DNA from: Hydractinia symbiolongicarpus
Lineage: Eukaryota > Cnidaria > Hydrozoa > Anthoathecata > Hydractiniidae
Assembly (NCBI RefSeq): GCF_029227915.1
Contig: NC_079885.1
Location: 14,581,001-14,645,000 of the forward strand
Length of the DNA stretch: 64,000 nt
Direction: 5' to 3'
The translations under genes were made by a program, and so were the position numbers. The first letter of the stretch is position 1; each line of letters starts with the position of its first letter. Below the pieces are notes generated by a model. That model was not told the DNA's origin, did no database searches, and saw only the letters and a program-made list of their open reading frames with translations. This document shows, in pieces, positions 24,154 to 35,804 of this stretch.

Positions 24154-24603
24154 ATTGACTTTTTCACGTTACATTATTTATCATTACGATTGTGACGTAT
24201 CTTTTTTACGCAATAGCCGCTGAGTAAATCAAGTAAGAGACATGATTAGAATTTGCTTTCCCTTAAAAAGGGCTACAATCTTGCTGCAATAAATGAACCA
24301 CGTCGCAAATGAATGGATTAAGAGCGTCAGACAAAGAAAATGGCGATGTAGTTACTTTGCTAATTAACTTTGTCATATGAAAATTAAGTCTGAAAGTACC
24401 CCAGATTGCCTTCGTTGGAACTTTTTACCGGAAATCTTAAAGCGCATGGTTGTCGTAAATAATTGATAGCGCTTGAAAAGAGCTTTCAAATGCACATAAA
24501 CCCGACCTATTTCGGATGCTCCAGTTAAGAAATATGACCTTTAAAATTTAAACCATTTTCGATGTAATGTGCTAATAAATCGTAGATATCTACCCGTATG
24601 TTT

Positions 24604-24721
24604 GTCTACGACCATACCACGATGAACACACCTGTTCTCGTCCATCACGGAAGTTAAGCATCGTCGGGCCGGGATAGTACTTGGATGGGGGACCGCCTGG
24701 GAACTCCCGGTGTCGTAGGCT
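24604..24721 (+). rRNA. 5S ribosomal RNA, 118-nt variant
   Basis: G41 deleted only; T6 stop. Confidence 0.9.
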
Positions 24722-25171
24722 ATTGACTTTTTTACGTTACATTATTTATCATTACGACTGTGACGTATCTTTTTTACGCAATAGCCGCTGAGTAAATCAA
24801 GTAAGAGACATAATTTGAAGTTGCTTTCCCTTAAAAAGGGCTACAATCTTGCTGCAATAAATGAACCACGTCGCAAATAAATGGATTAAGAGCGTCAGAC
24901 AAAGAAAATGGCGATGTAGTTACTTTGCTAATTAACTTTGTCATATGAAAATTAAGTCTGAAAGTACCCCAGATTGCCTTCGTTGGAACTTTTTACCAGA
25001 AATCTTAAAGCGCATGGTTGTCGTAAATAATTGATAGCGCTTGAAAAGAGCTTTCAAATGCACATAAACACGACCTATTTCGGATGCTCCAGTTAAGAAA
25101 TATGACCTTTAAAATTTAAACCATTTTCGATGTAATGTGCTAATAAATCGTAGATATCTACCCGTATGTTT

Positions 25172-25290
25172 GTCTACGACCATACCACTATGAACACACC
25201 TGTTCTCGTCCATCACGGAAGTTAAGCATCGTCGGGCCGGGATAGTACTTGGATGGGGGAACCGCCTGGGAACTCCCGGTGTCGTAGGCT
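25172..25290 (+). rRNA. 5S-like gene, probable pseudogene (indels and G18T)
   Basis: Net length stays 119 because G41 is deleted and an extra A is inserted after nt 90, inside box C (GGGGGAACCG). G18T breaks the G18-C60 pair of helix II. A shifted box C should impair TFIIIA binding, so this is probably a pseudogene, though expression is not tested. Confidence 0.75.
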
Positions 25291-25740
25291 ATTGACTTTT
25301 TTACGTTACATTATTTATCATTACGACTGTGACGTATCTTTTTTACGCAATAGCCGCTGAGTAAATCAAGTAAGAGACATGATTTGAAGTTGCTTTCCCT
25401 TAAAAAGGGCTACAATCTTGCTGCAATAAATGCGCCACGTCGCAAATGAATGGATTAAGAGCGTCAGACAAAGAAAATGGCGATGTAGTTACTTTGCTAA
25501 TTAACTTTGTCATATGAAAATTAAGTCTGAAAGTCCCCCAGATTGCCTTCGTTGGAACTTTTTACCGGAAATCTTAAAGCGCATGGTTGTCGTAAATAAT
25601 GGATAGCGCTTGAAAAGAGCTTTCAAATGCACATAAACACGACCTATTGCGGATAATCCAGTCAAGAAATATGACCTTTAAAGTTTAAACCATTTTCGAT
25701 GTAATGTGCTAATAAATCGTAGATATCTGCCCGTTTGTTT

Positions 25741-25859
25741 GTCTACGACCATACCACGATGAACACACCTGTTCTTGTCCGATCACGGAAGTTAAGCATC
25801 GTCGGGCCGCGATAGTACTTGGATGGGGGACCGCCTGGGAACTCCCGGTGTCGTAGGCT
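25741..25859 (+). rRNA. 5S ribosomal RNA, C36T G70C variant
   Basis: C36T in the loop C region and G70C in the intermediate element. Confidence 0.91.
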
Positions 25860-26309
25860 ATTGACTTTTTTACGTTACATTATTTATCATTACGACTGTG
25901 ACGTATCTTTTTTACGCAATAGCCGCTGAGTAAATCAAGTAAGAGACATAATTTGAAGTTGCTTTCCCTTAAAAAGGGCTACAATCTTGCTGCAATAAAT
26001 GAACCACGTCGCAAATAAATGGATTAAGAGCGTCAGACAAAGAAAATGGCGATGTAGTTACTTTGCTAATTAACTTTGTCATATGAAAATTAAGTCTGAA
26101 AGTACCCCAGATTGCCTTCGTTGGAACTTTTTACCAGAAATCTTAAAGCGCATGGTTGTCGTAAATAATTGATAGCGCTTGAAAAGAGCTTTCAAATGCA
26201 CATAAACACGACCTATTTCGGATGCTCCAGTTAAGAAATATGACCTTTAAAATTTAAACCATTTTCGATGTAATGTGCTAATAAATCGTAGATATCTACC
26301 CGTATGTTT

Positions 26310-26428
26310 GTCTACGACCATACCACTATGAACACACCTGTTCTCGTCCATCACGGAAGTTAAGCATCGTCGGGCCGGGATAGTACTTGGATGGGGGAAC
26401 CGCCTGGGAACTCCCGGTGTCGTAGGCT
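26310..26428 (+). rRNA. 5S-like gene, probable pseudogene (duplicate of 25172)
   Basis: Same G18T, G41 deletion and box C insertion as the copy 1138 bp upstream: a defective gene copied by tandem duplication. Confidence 0.75.
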
Positions 26429-26878
26429 ATTGACTTTTTTACGTTACATTATTTATCATTACGACTGTGACGTATCTTTTTTACGCAATAGCCGCTGAGT
26501 AAATCAAGTAAGAGACATGATTTGAAGTTGCTTTCCCTTAAAAAGGGCTACAATCTTGCTGCAATAAATGCGCCACGTCGCAAATGAATGGATTAAGAGC
26601 GTCAGACAAAGAAAATGGCGATGTAGTTACTTTGCTAATTAACTTTGTCATATGAAAATTAAGTCTGAAAGTCCCCCAGATTGCCTTCGTTGGAACTTTT
26701 TACCGGAAATCTTAAAGCGCATGGTTGTCGTAAATAATGGATAGCGCTTGAAAAGAGCTTTCAAATGCACATAAACACGACCTATTGCGGATAATCCAGT
26801 CAAGAAATATGACCTTTAAAGTTTAAACCATTTTCGATGTAATGTGCTAATAAATCGTAGATATCTGCCCGTTTGTTT

Positions 26879-26997
26879 GTCTACGACCATACCACGATGA
26901 ACACACCTGTTCTTGTCCGATCACGGAAGTTAAGCATCGTCGGGCCGCGATAGTACTTGGATGGGGGACCGCCTGGGAACTCCCGGTGTCGTAGGCT
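26879..26997 (+). rRNA. 5S ribosomal RNA, C36T G70C variant
   Basis: Same changes as 25741, but the spacer after it has T5 and GCATTAGCC, marking the end of the 1138-bp duplication. Confidence 0.91.
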
Positions 26998-27446
26998 ATT
27001 GACTTTTTCACGTTACATTATTTATCATTACGATTGTGACGTATCTTTTTTACGCATTAGCCGCTGAGTAAATCAAGTAAGAGACATGATTAGAATTTGC
27101 TTTCCCTTAAAAAGGGCTACAATCTTGCTGCAATAAATGAACCACGTCGCAAATGAATGGATTAAGAGCGTCAGACAAAGAAAATGGCGATGTAGTTACT
27201 TTGCTAATTAACTTTGTCATATGAAAATTAAGTCTGAAAGTACCCCAGATTGCCTTCGTTGGAACTTTTTACCGGAAATCTTAAAGCGCATGGTTGTCGT
27301 AAATAATTGATAGCGCTTGAAAAGAGCTTTCAAATGCACATAAACACGACCTATTGCGGATAATCCAGTCAAAAATATGACCTTTAAAGTTTAAACCATT
27401 TTCGATGTAATGTGCCAATAAATCGTAGATATCTGCCCGTTTGTTT

Positions 27447-27565
27447 GTCTACGACCATACCACGATGAACACACCTGTTCTCGTCCGATCACGGAAGTTA
27501 AGCATCGTCGGGCCGGGATAGTACTTGGATGGGGGACCGCCTGGGAACTCCCGGTGTCGTAGGCT
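27447..27565 (+). rRNA. 5S ribosomal RNA (consensus)
   Basis: Exact consensus. One base is lost upstream (GTCAAAAATATG) and GTGCCAATAAAT replaces GTGCTAATAAAT. Confidence 0.97.
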
Positions 27566-28015
27566 ATTGACTTTTTCACGTTACATTATTTATCATTACG
27601 ACTGTGACGTATCTTTTTGACGCAATAGCCGCTGAGTAAATCAAGTAAGGGACTTGATTAGAAGTTTCTTTCCCTTCAAAACGGCTACAATCTTGCTGCA
27701 CAAAATGCGTCACGACGCAAATGAATGGATTAAGAGCGTCAGACAAAGAAAATGGCGATGTAGTTACTTTGCTAATTAACTTTGTCATATGAAAATTAAG
27801 TCTGAAAGTACCCTAGATTGCCTTCGTTGGAACTTTTTACCAGAAATCTTAAAGCGCATGGTTGTCGTAAATAATGGATAGCGTTTGAAAAGAGCTTTCA
27901 AATGCACATAAACACGACATATTTCGGATAATCCAGTCAAGAAATATGACCTTTAAAGTTTAAACCATTTTCGATGTAATGTGCTAATAAATCGTAGATA
28001 TCTGCCCGTTTGTTT

Positions 28016-28134
28016 GTCTACGACCATACCACGATGAACACACCTGTTCTTGTCCGATCACGGAAGTTAAGCATCGTCGGGCCGGGATAGTACTTGGATG
28101 GGGGACCGCCTGGGAACTCCCGGTGTCGTAGGCT
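28016..28134 (+). rRNA. 5S ribosomal RNA, C36T variant
   Basis: C36T only. The spacer after it reads TCTTGCGGC instead of TCTTGCTGC. Confidence 0.94.
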
Positions 28135-28584
28135 ATTGACTTTTTCACGTTACATTATTTATCATTACGACTGTGACGTATCTTTTTTACGCAATAGCCG
28201 CCGAGTAAATCAAGTAAGAGACATGATTAGAAGTTGCTTTTCCTTAAAAAGGGCTACAATCTTGCGGCAATAAATGCACCACGTCGCAAATGAATGGATT
28301 AAGAGCGTCAGACAAAGAAAATGGCGATGTAGTTACTTTGCTAATTAACTTTGTCATATGAAAATTAAGTCTGAAAGTACCCTAGATTGCCTTCGTTGGA
28401 ACTTTTTACCGGAAATCTTAAAGCGCATGGTTGTCGTAAATAATGGATAGCGCTTGAAAAGAGCTTTCAAATGCACATAAACACGACATATTTTGGATAA
28501 TCCAGTCAAGAAATATGACCTTTAAAATTTAAACCATTTTCGATGTAATGTGCTAATAATTCGTAGATATCTGCCCGTTTTTTT

Positions 28585-28703
28585 GTCTACGACCATACCA
28601 GGATGAACACACCTGTTCTCGTACGATCACGGAAGTTAAGCATCGTCGGGCCGGGATAGTACTTGGATGGGGGACCGCCTGGGAACTCCCGGTGTCGTAG
28701 GCT
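28585..28703 (+). rRNA. 5S ribosomal RNA, type B
   Basis: C17G and C40A. A T run (CCGTTTTTTTGTC) directly abuts the gene start. Confidence 0.92.
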
Positions 28704-29153
28704 ATTGACTTTTTCACGTTACATTATTTATCATTACGACTGTGACGTATCTTTTTGACGCAATAGCCGCTGAGTAAATCAAGTAAGGGACTTGATTAGA
28801 AGTTTCTTTCCCTTCAAAACGGCTACAATCTTGCTGCACAAAATGCGTCACGACGCAAATGAATGGATTAAGAGCGTCAGACAAAGAAAATGGCGATGTA
28901 GTTACTTTGCTAATTAACTTTGTCATATGAAAAATAAGTCTGAAAGTACCCTAGATTGCCTTCGTTGGAACTTTTTACCGGAACTCTTAAAGCGCATGGT
29001 TGTCGTAAATAATCGATAGCGCTTGAAAAGAGCTTTCAAATGCACATAAACACGACATATTTCGGATAATCCAGTCAAGAAATATGACCTTTAAAGTTTA
29101 AACCATTTTCGATGTAATGTGCTAATAAATCGTAGATATCTGCCCGTTTGTTT

Positions 29154-29272
29154 GTCTACGACCATACCACGATGAACACACCTGTTCTCGTCCGATCACG
29201 GAAGTTAAGCATCGTCGGGCCGGGATAGTACTTGGATGGGGGACCGCCTGGGAACTCCCGGTGTCGTAGGCT
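29154..29272 (+). rRNA. 5S ribosomal RNA (consensus)
   Basis: Exact consensus; private spacer TACAATTTTGCTG, shared with unit 31430. Confidence 0.97.
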
Positions 29273-29722
29273 ATTGACTTTTTCACGTTACATTATTTAT
29301 CATTACGACTGTGACGTATCTTTTTTACGCAATAGCCGCTGAGTTAATCAAGTAAGGGACATGATTAGAAGTTTCTTTCCCCTAAAAAGGGCTACAATTT
29401 TGCTGCACAAAATGCGTCACTACGCAAATGAATGGATTAAGAGCGTCAGACAAAGAAAATGGCGATGTAGTTACTTTGCTAATTAACTTTGTCATATGAA
29501 AATTAAGTCTGAAAGTACCCTAGATTGCCTTCGTTGGAACTTTTTACCAGAAATCTTAAAGCGCATGGTTGTCGTAAATAATGGATAGCGTTTGAAAAGA
29601 GCTTTCAAATGCACATAAACACGACATATTTCGGATAATCCAGTCAAGAAATATGACCTTTAAAGTTTAAACCATTTTCGATGTAATGTGCTAATAAATC
29701 GTAGATATCTGCCCGTTTGTTT

Positions 29723-29841
29723 GTCTACGACCATACCACGATGAACACACCTGTTCTTGTCCGATCACGGAAGTTAAGCATCGTCGGGCCGGGATAGTAC
29801 TTGGATGGGGGACCGCCTGGGAACTCCCGGTGTCGTAGGCT
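29723..29841 (+). rRNA. 5S ribosomal RNA, C36T variant
   Basis: C36T only. Confidence 0.94.
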
Positions 29842-30291
29842 ATTGACTTTTTCACGTTACATTATTTATCATTACGACTGTGACGTATCTTTTTTACGCA
29901 ATAGCCGCCGAGTAAATCAAGTAAGAGACATGATTAGAAGTTGCTTTTCCTTAAAAAGGGCTACAATCTTGCGGCAATAATTGCACCACGTCGCAAATGA
30001 ATGGATTAAGAGCGTCAGACAAAGAAAATGGCGATGTAGTTACTTTGCTAATTAACTTTGTCATATGAAAATTAAGTCTGAAAGTACCCTAGATTGCCTT
30101 CGTTGGAACTTTTTACCGGAAATCTTAAAGCGCATGGTTGTCGTAAATAATGGATAGCGCTTGAAAAGAGCTTTCAAATGCACATAAACACGACATATTT
30201 TGGATAATCCAGTCAAGAAATATGACCTTTAAAATTTAAACCATTTTCGATGTAATGTGCTAATAATTCGTAGATATCTGCCCGTTTTTTT

Positions 30292-30410
30292 GTCTACGAC
30301 CATACCAGGATGAACACACCTGTTCTCGTACGATCACGGAAGTTAAGCATCGTCGGGCCGGGATAGTACTTGGATGGGGGACCGCCTGGGAACTCCCGGT
30401 GTCGTAGGCT
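30292..30410 (+). rRNA. 5S ribosomal RNA, type B
   Basis: C17G and C40A; TTTTTTTG upstream as at 28585. Downstream ACATCATT replaces ACATTATT. Confidence 0.92.
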
Positions 30411-30860
30411 ATTGACTTTTTCACGTTACATCATTTATCATTACGACTGTGACGTATCTTTTTGACGCAATAGCCGCTGAGTAAATCAAGTAAGGGACTT
30501 GATTAGAAGTTTCTTTCCCTTCAAAACGGCTACAATCTTGCTGCACAAAATGCGTCACGACGCAAATGAATGGATTAAGAGCGTCAGACAAAGAAAATGG
30601 CGATGTAGTTACTTTGCTAATTAACTTTGTCATATGAAAAATAAGTCTGAAAGTACCCTAGATTGCCTTCGTTGGAACTTTTTACCGGAACTCTTAAAGC
30701 GCATGGTTGTCGTAAATAATGGATAGCGTTTGAAAAGAGCTTTCAAATGCACATAAACACGACATATTTCGGATAATCCAGTCAAGAAATATGACCTTTA
30801 AAGTTTAAACCATTTTCGATGTAATGTGCTAATAAATCGTAGATATATGCCCGTTTGTTT

Positions 30861-30979
30861 GTCTACGACCATACCACGATGAACACACCTGTTCTCGTCC
30901 GATCACGGAAGTTAAGCATCGTCGGGCCGGGATAGTACTTGGATGGGGGACCGCCTGGGAACTCCCGGTGTCGTAGGCT
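30861..30979 (+). rRNA. 5S ribosomal RNA (consensus)
   Basis: Exact consensus, with AGATATATG upstream. Confidence 0.97.
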
Positions 30980-31429
30980 ATTGACTTTTTCACGTTACAT
31001 TATTTATCATTACGACTGTGACGTATCTTTTTTACGCAAAAGCCGCCGAGTAAATCAAGTAAGAGACATGATTAGAAGTTGCTTTTCCTTAAAAAGGGCT
31101 ACAATCTTGCGGCAATAAATGCACCATGTCGCAAATGAATGGATTAAGAGCGTCAGACAAAGAAAATGGCGATGTAGTTACTTTGCTAATTAACTTTGTC
31201 ATATGAAAATTAAGTCTGAAAGTACCCTAGATTGCCTTCGTTGGAACTTTTTACCGGAAATCTTAAAGCGCATGGTTGTCGTAAATAATCGATAGCGCTT
31301 GAAAAGAGCTTTCAAATGCACATAAACACGACATATTTCGGATAATCCAGTCAAGAAATATGACCTTTAAAGTTTAAACCATTTTCGATGTAATGTGCTA
31401 ATAAATCGTAGATATCTGCCCGTTTGTTT

Positions 31430-31548
31430 GTCTACGACCATACCACGATGAACACACCTGTTCTCGTCCGATCACGGAAGTTAAGCATCGTCGGGCCGGG
31501 ATAGTACTTGGATGGGGGACCGCCTGGGAACTCCCGGTGTCGTAGGCT
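31430..31548 (+). rRNA. 5S ribosomal RNA (consensus)
   Basis: Exact consensus; partner of 29154 in the 2276-bp duplication. Confidence 0.97.
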
Positions 31549-31998
31549 ATTGACTTTTTCACGTTACATTATTTATCATTACGACTGTGACGTATCTTTT
31601 TTACGCAATAGCCGCTGAGTTAATCAAGTAAGGGACATGATTAGAAGTTTCTTTCCCCTAAAAAGGGCTACAATTTTGCTGCACAAAATGCGTCACTACG
31701 CAAATGAATGGATTAAGAGCGTCAGACAAAGAAAATGGCGATGTAGTTACTTTGCTAATTAACTTTGTCATATGAAAATTAAGTCTGAAAGTACCCTAGA
31801 TTGCCTTCGTTGGAACTTTTTACCAGAAATCTTAAAGCGCATGGTTGTCGTAAATAATGGATAGCGTTTGAAAAGAGCTTTCAAATGCACATAAACACGA
31901 CATATTTCGGATAATCCAGTCAAGAAATATGACCTTTAAAGTTTAAACCATTTTCGATGTAATGTGCTAATAAATCGTAGATATCTGCCCGTTTGTTT

Positions 31999-32117
31999 GT
32001 CTACGACCATACCACGATGAACACACCTGTTCTTGTCCGATCACGGAAGTTAAGCATCGTCGGGCCGGGATAGTACTTGGATGGGGGACCGCCTGGGAAC
32101 TCCCGGTGTCGTAGGCT
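31999..32117 (+). rRNA. 5S ribosomal RNA, C36T variant
   Basis: C36T only. Confidence 0.94.
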
Positions 32118-32567
32118 ATTGACTTTTTCACGTTACATTATTTATCATTACGACTGTGACGTATCTTTTTTACGCAATAGCCGCCGAGTAAATCAAGTAA
32201 GAGACATGATTAGAAGTTGCTTTTCCTTAAAAAGGGCTACAATCTTGCGGCAATAAATGCACCACGTCGCAAATGAATGGATTAAGAGCGTCAGACAAAG
32301 AAAATGGCGATGTAGTTACTTTGCTAATTAACTTTGTCATATGAAAATTAAGTCTGAAAGTACCCTAGATTGCCTTCGTTGGAACTTTTTACCGGAAATC
32401 TTAAAGCGCATGGTTGTCGTAAATAATGGATAGCGCTTGAAAAGAGCTTTCAAATGCACATAAACACGACATATTTTGGATAATCCAGTCAAGAAATATG
32501 ACCTTTAAAATTTAAACCATTTTCGATGTAATGTGCTAATAATTCGTAGATATCTGCCCGTTTTTTT

Positions 32568-32686
32568 GTCTACGACCATACCAGGATGAACACACCTGTT
32601 CTCGTACGATCACGGAAGTTAAGCATCGTCGGGCCGGGATAGTACTTGGATGGGGGACCGCCTGGGAACTCCCGGTGTCGTAGGCT
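32568..32686 (+). rRNA. 5S ribosomal RNA, type B
   Basis: C17G and C40A; duplicate of 30292, including ACATCATT downstream. Confidence 0.92.
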
Positions 32687-33136
32687 ATTGACTTTTTCAC
32701 GTTACATCATTTATCATTACGACTGTGACGTATCTTTTTGACGCAATAGCCGCTGAGTAAATCAAGTAAGGGACTTGATTAGAAGTTTCTTTCCCTTCAA
32801 AACGGCTACAATCTTGCTGCACAAAATGCGTCACGACGCAAATGAATGGATTAAGAGCGTCAGACAAAGAAAATGGCGATGTAGTTACTTTGCTAATTAA
32901 CTTTGTCATATGAAAAATAAGTCTGAAAGTACCCTAGATTGCCTTCGTTGGAACTTTTTACCGGAACTCTTAAAGCGCATGGTTGTCGTAAATAATGGAT
33001 AGCGTTTGAAAAGAGCTTTCAAATGCACATAAACACGACATATTTCGGATAATCCAGTCAAGAAATATGACCTTTAAAGTTTAAACCATTTTCGATGTAA
33101 TGTGCTAATAAATCGTAGATATATGCCCGTTTGTTT

Positions 33137-33255
33137 GTCTACGACCATACCACGATGAACACACCTGTTCTCGTCCGATCACGGAAGTTAAGCATCGTCG
33201 GGCCGGGATAGTACTTGGATGGGGGACCGCCTGGGAACTCCCGGTGTCGTAGGCT
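33137..33255 (+). rRNA. 5S ribosomal RNA (consensus)
   Basis: Exact consensus; duplicate of 30861. Confidence 0.97.
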
Positions 33256-33705
33256 ATTGACTTTTTCACGTTACATTATTTATCATTACGACTGTGACGT
33301 ATCTTTTTTACGCAAAAGCCGCCGAGTAAATCAAGTAAGAGACATGATTAGAAGTTGCTTTTCCTTAAAAAGGGCTACAATCTTGCGGCAATAAATGCAC
33401 CATGTCGCAAATGAATGGATTAAGAGCGTCAGACAAAGAAAATGGCGATGTAGTTACTTTGCTAATTAACTTTGTCATATGAAAATTAAGTCTGAAAGTA
33501 CCCTAGATTGCCTTCGTTGGAACTTTTTACCGGAAATCTTAAAGCGCATGGTTGTCGTAAATAATGGATAGCGCTTGAAAAGAGCTTTCAAATGCACATA
33601 AACACGACATATTTCGGATAATCCAGTCAAGAAATATGACCTTTAAAATTTAAGCCATTTTCGATGTAATGTGCTAATAATTCGTAGATATCTGCCCGTT
33701 TGATT

Positions 33706-33824
33706 GTCTACGACCATACCAGGATGAACACACCTGTTCTCGTACGATCACGGAAGTTAAGCATCGTCGGGCCAGGATAGTACTTGGATGGGGGACCGCC
33801 TGGGAACTCCCGGTGTCGTAGGCT
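33706..33824 (+). rRNA. 5S ribosomal RNA, type B with G69A
   Basis: C17G, C40A and G69A. G69A recurs only in the gene at 53079 near the right border of block 2, linking the two block ends. Confidence 0.9.
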
Positions 33825-34274
33825 ATTGACTTTTTCACGTTACATTATTTATCATTACGACTGTGACGTATCTTGTTGACGCAATAGCCGCTGAGTAAAT
33901 CAAGTAAGGGACTTGATTAGAAGTTTCTTCCCCTTCAAAACGGCTACGATCTGGCTGCAATAAATGCTCCACGTCGCAAATGAATGGATTACGAGCGTCA
34001 GACAAAGAAAATGGCGATGTAGTTAATTTGCTAAATAACTTTGTCATATGAAAATTAAGTCTGAAAGTACCTAAGATTGCCTTCGTTGGAACTTTTTACC
34101 GGAAATCTTGAAGCGCATGGTTGTCGTAAATAATCGATAGCGCTTGAAAAGAGCTTTCAAATGCACATAAACACGACATATTTCAGATATTCCAGTCAAG
34201 AAATATGACCTTTAAAGTTTAAACCATTTTCGATGTAATGTGCTAATAAATCGTAGATATCTGCCCGTTTGTTT

Positions 34275-34393
34275 GTCTACGACCATACCACGATGAACAC
34301 ACCTGTTCTCGTCCGATCACGGAAGTTAAGCATCGTCGGGCCGGGATAGTACTTGAATGGGGGACCGCCTGGGAACTCCCGGTGTCGTAGGCT
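34275..34393 (+). rRNA. 5S ribosomal RNA, box C variant
   Basis: G82A changes TTGGATGG to TTGAATGG inside box C, so TFIIIA binding may be weaker. Confidence 0.9.
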
Positions 34394-34843
34394 ATTGACT
34401 TTTTCACGTTACATTATTTATCATTACGACTGTGACGTATCTTTTTTACGCAATAGCCGCTGAGTTAATCAAGTAAGGGACATGATTAGAAGTTTCTTTC
34501 CCCTAAAAAGGGCTACAATCTTGCTGCACAAAATGCGTCACGACGCAAATGAATGGATTAAGAGCGTCAGACAAAGAAAATGGCGATGTAGTTACTTTGC
34601 TAATTAACTTTGTCATATGAAAATTAAGTCTGAAAGTACCCTAGATTGCCTTCGTTGGAACTTTTTACCAGAAATCTTAAAGCGCATGGTTGTCGTAAAT
34701 AATGGATAGCGTTTGAAAAGAGCTTTCAAATGCACATAAACACGACATATTTCGGATAATCCAGTCAAGAAATATGACCTTTAAAGTTTAAACCATTTTT
34801 GATGTAATGTGCTAATAAATCGTAGATATCTGCCCGTTTGTTT

Positions 34844-34962
34844 GTCTACGAATATACCACGATGAACACACCTGTTCTCGTCCGATCACGGAAGTTAAGC
34901 ATCGTCGGGCCGGGATAGTACTTGGATGGGGGACCGCCTGGGAACTCCCGGTGTCGTAGGCT
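34844..34962 (+). rRNA. 5S ribosomal RNA, border copy
   Basis: C9A and C10T; C9 pairs with G110 at the base of helix I. The spacer after it has lost 69 bp between two ACAT direct repeats (join at 34980-34983), removing the spacer just beyond the T5 stop. Confidence 0.88.
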
Positions 34963-35343
34963 ACTGACTTTTTCACGTTACATGATTAGAAGTTGCTTTT
35001 CCTTAAAAAGGGCTACAATCTTGCGGCAATAAATGCACCACGTCGCAAATGAATGGATTAAGAGCGTCAGACAAAGAAAATGGCGATGTAGTTACTTTGC
35101 TAATTAACTTTGTCATATGAAAATTAAGTCTGAAAGTACCCTAGATTGCCTTCGTGGGAACTTTTTACCGGAAATCTTAAAGCGCATGGTTGTCGTAAAT
35201 AATCGATAGCGCTTGAAAGGAGCTTTCAAATGCACATAAACACGACATATTTCGGATAATCCAGTCAAGAAATATGACCTTTAAAGTTTAAACCATTTTC
35301 GATGTAATGTGCTAATAAATCGTAGATATCTGCCCGTTTGTTT

Positions 35344-35354
35344 GTCTACGACCA
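35344..35354 (+). pseudogene. 5S stub, 10-11 nt, cut at the satellite junction
   Basis: A normal spacer leads to GTCTACGACCA, where the 5S gene stops and satellite sequence (AAATAAAGG) takes over. The shared CCA at 35352-35354 could belong to either side. No internal promoter remains. Confidence 0.9.
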
Positions 35355-35804
35355 AATAAAGGCCTTACACGTAAACCACGTGCTTCCACGCTCCCAACCA
35401 GGCTACCATTGGTCTAGTGTTTTCAGTCTCAATGTAATATGACGTCCAAAGTCCTTTTCCTTGACGCCATGGCTATAGAACACTGTCAACTACGCGCACA
35501 GTCCTTTAAATGCTGTAATATTGCCTTTTGTAGCCAAATAAAGGCCTTACACGTAAACCACGTTCTTCCACGCCCCAAGCAAGGTTACAAATGGTCTAGT
35601 GTTCCCAGTCTTAATGGAATATGACGTCTCAAGTCCTTTTCCTTGGCGCTTTAGCGTTAAAACACTTTTAACTCCGTGCACAGCCCTCTAAATGCTGTAA
35701 CATGGCCTTTTGCAGACTAATAAAGGCTTTAAACGTAAATACTATCGTTCCAACTGCCTGAGCAGGTTACCAAAGGAGTAGTCCTTCCAGTCTCAATGGA
35801 CTAT

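Larger units (their letters stand above)
11381..28015 (+). repeat. Irregular 5S subarray with shuffled monomer types
   Basis: The A-B-C-D-E order breaks down. B-C-D runs recur at 11527, 19484 and 21191. D and E-like units alternate at 12665-14368. From 14368 a divergent group appears, with 118-nt genes lacking G41, T6 stops and spacer motifs such as ATAATTTGAAG. Local tandem duplications include 569 bp (18346/18915), 1707 bp (19484-20740 against 21191-22447) and 1138 bp (24722-25859 against 25860-26997). Confidence 0.88.
28016..34983 (+). repeat. Second 5S higher-order region (1707- and 2276-bp periods)
   Basis: Units recur in a new order: C36T gene, B-type gene with a TTTTTTTG upstream run, consensus genes. 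The C36T genes at 28016 and 29723 and the B genes at 28585 and 30292 are 1707 bp (3 units) apart. The pairs 29154/31430, 29723/31999, 30292/32568 and 30861/33137 are 2276 bp (4 units) apart and share private markers: TACAATTTTGCTG, TTTTTTTG, ATATATGCC and GCAAAAGCC. The region decays at its right edge. Confidence 0.88.
1..35353 (+). repeat. 5S rDNA tandem array, block 1 (62 full genes)
   Basis: Head-to-tail repeats with a 569-bp period, shown by the 5S start recurring at 147, 716, 1285 and onward. Each unit is a 119-nt 5S gene plus a spacer of about 450 bp. All genes read rightward. Unit length changes only through small indels: a 1-nt gene deletion gives 568, a 4-nt spacer loss gives 565 before 13230, a 1-nt spacer loss precedes 27447, and 69 bp is lost after 34844. 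The array enters from beyond the left edge and ends at the satellite near 35353. The spacers hold no second recognisable RNA gene and no convincing protein gene. They carry conserved short hairpins, an AT-rich element upstream of each gene and a T-run after it. Near identity over 35 kb shows ongoing homogenisation. Confidence 0.97.

Noticed and set aside
1-35353. CRISPR-like regular spacing
   Set aside because: The repeat is 569 bp with homologous 'spacers'; it is a 5S rDNA tandem array, not a CRISPR array.
35400-35420. Pol III A-box-like TGGTCTAGTG in the satellite, suggesting a tRNA-derived SINE origin
   Set aside because: No properly spaced B box (GGTTCGANTCC) lies 30-60 bp downstream; the nearest GTTCCA motif precedes it. 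No SINE tail or target duplications.
35430-35446. CRE-like TGACGTC and E-box-like CACGTG motifs in satellite monomers as enhancer elements
   Set aside because: Short motifs expected by chance once and then multiplied by tandem duplication; variants break them freely.
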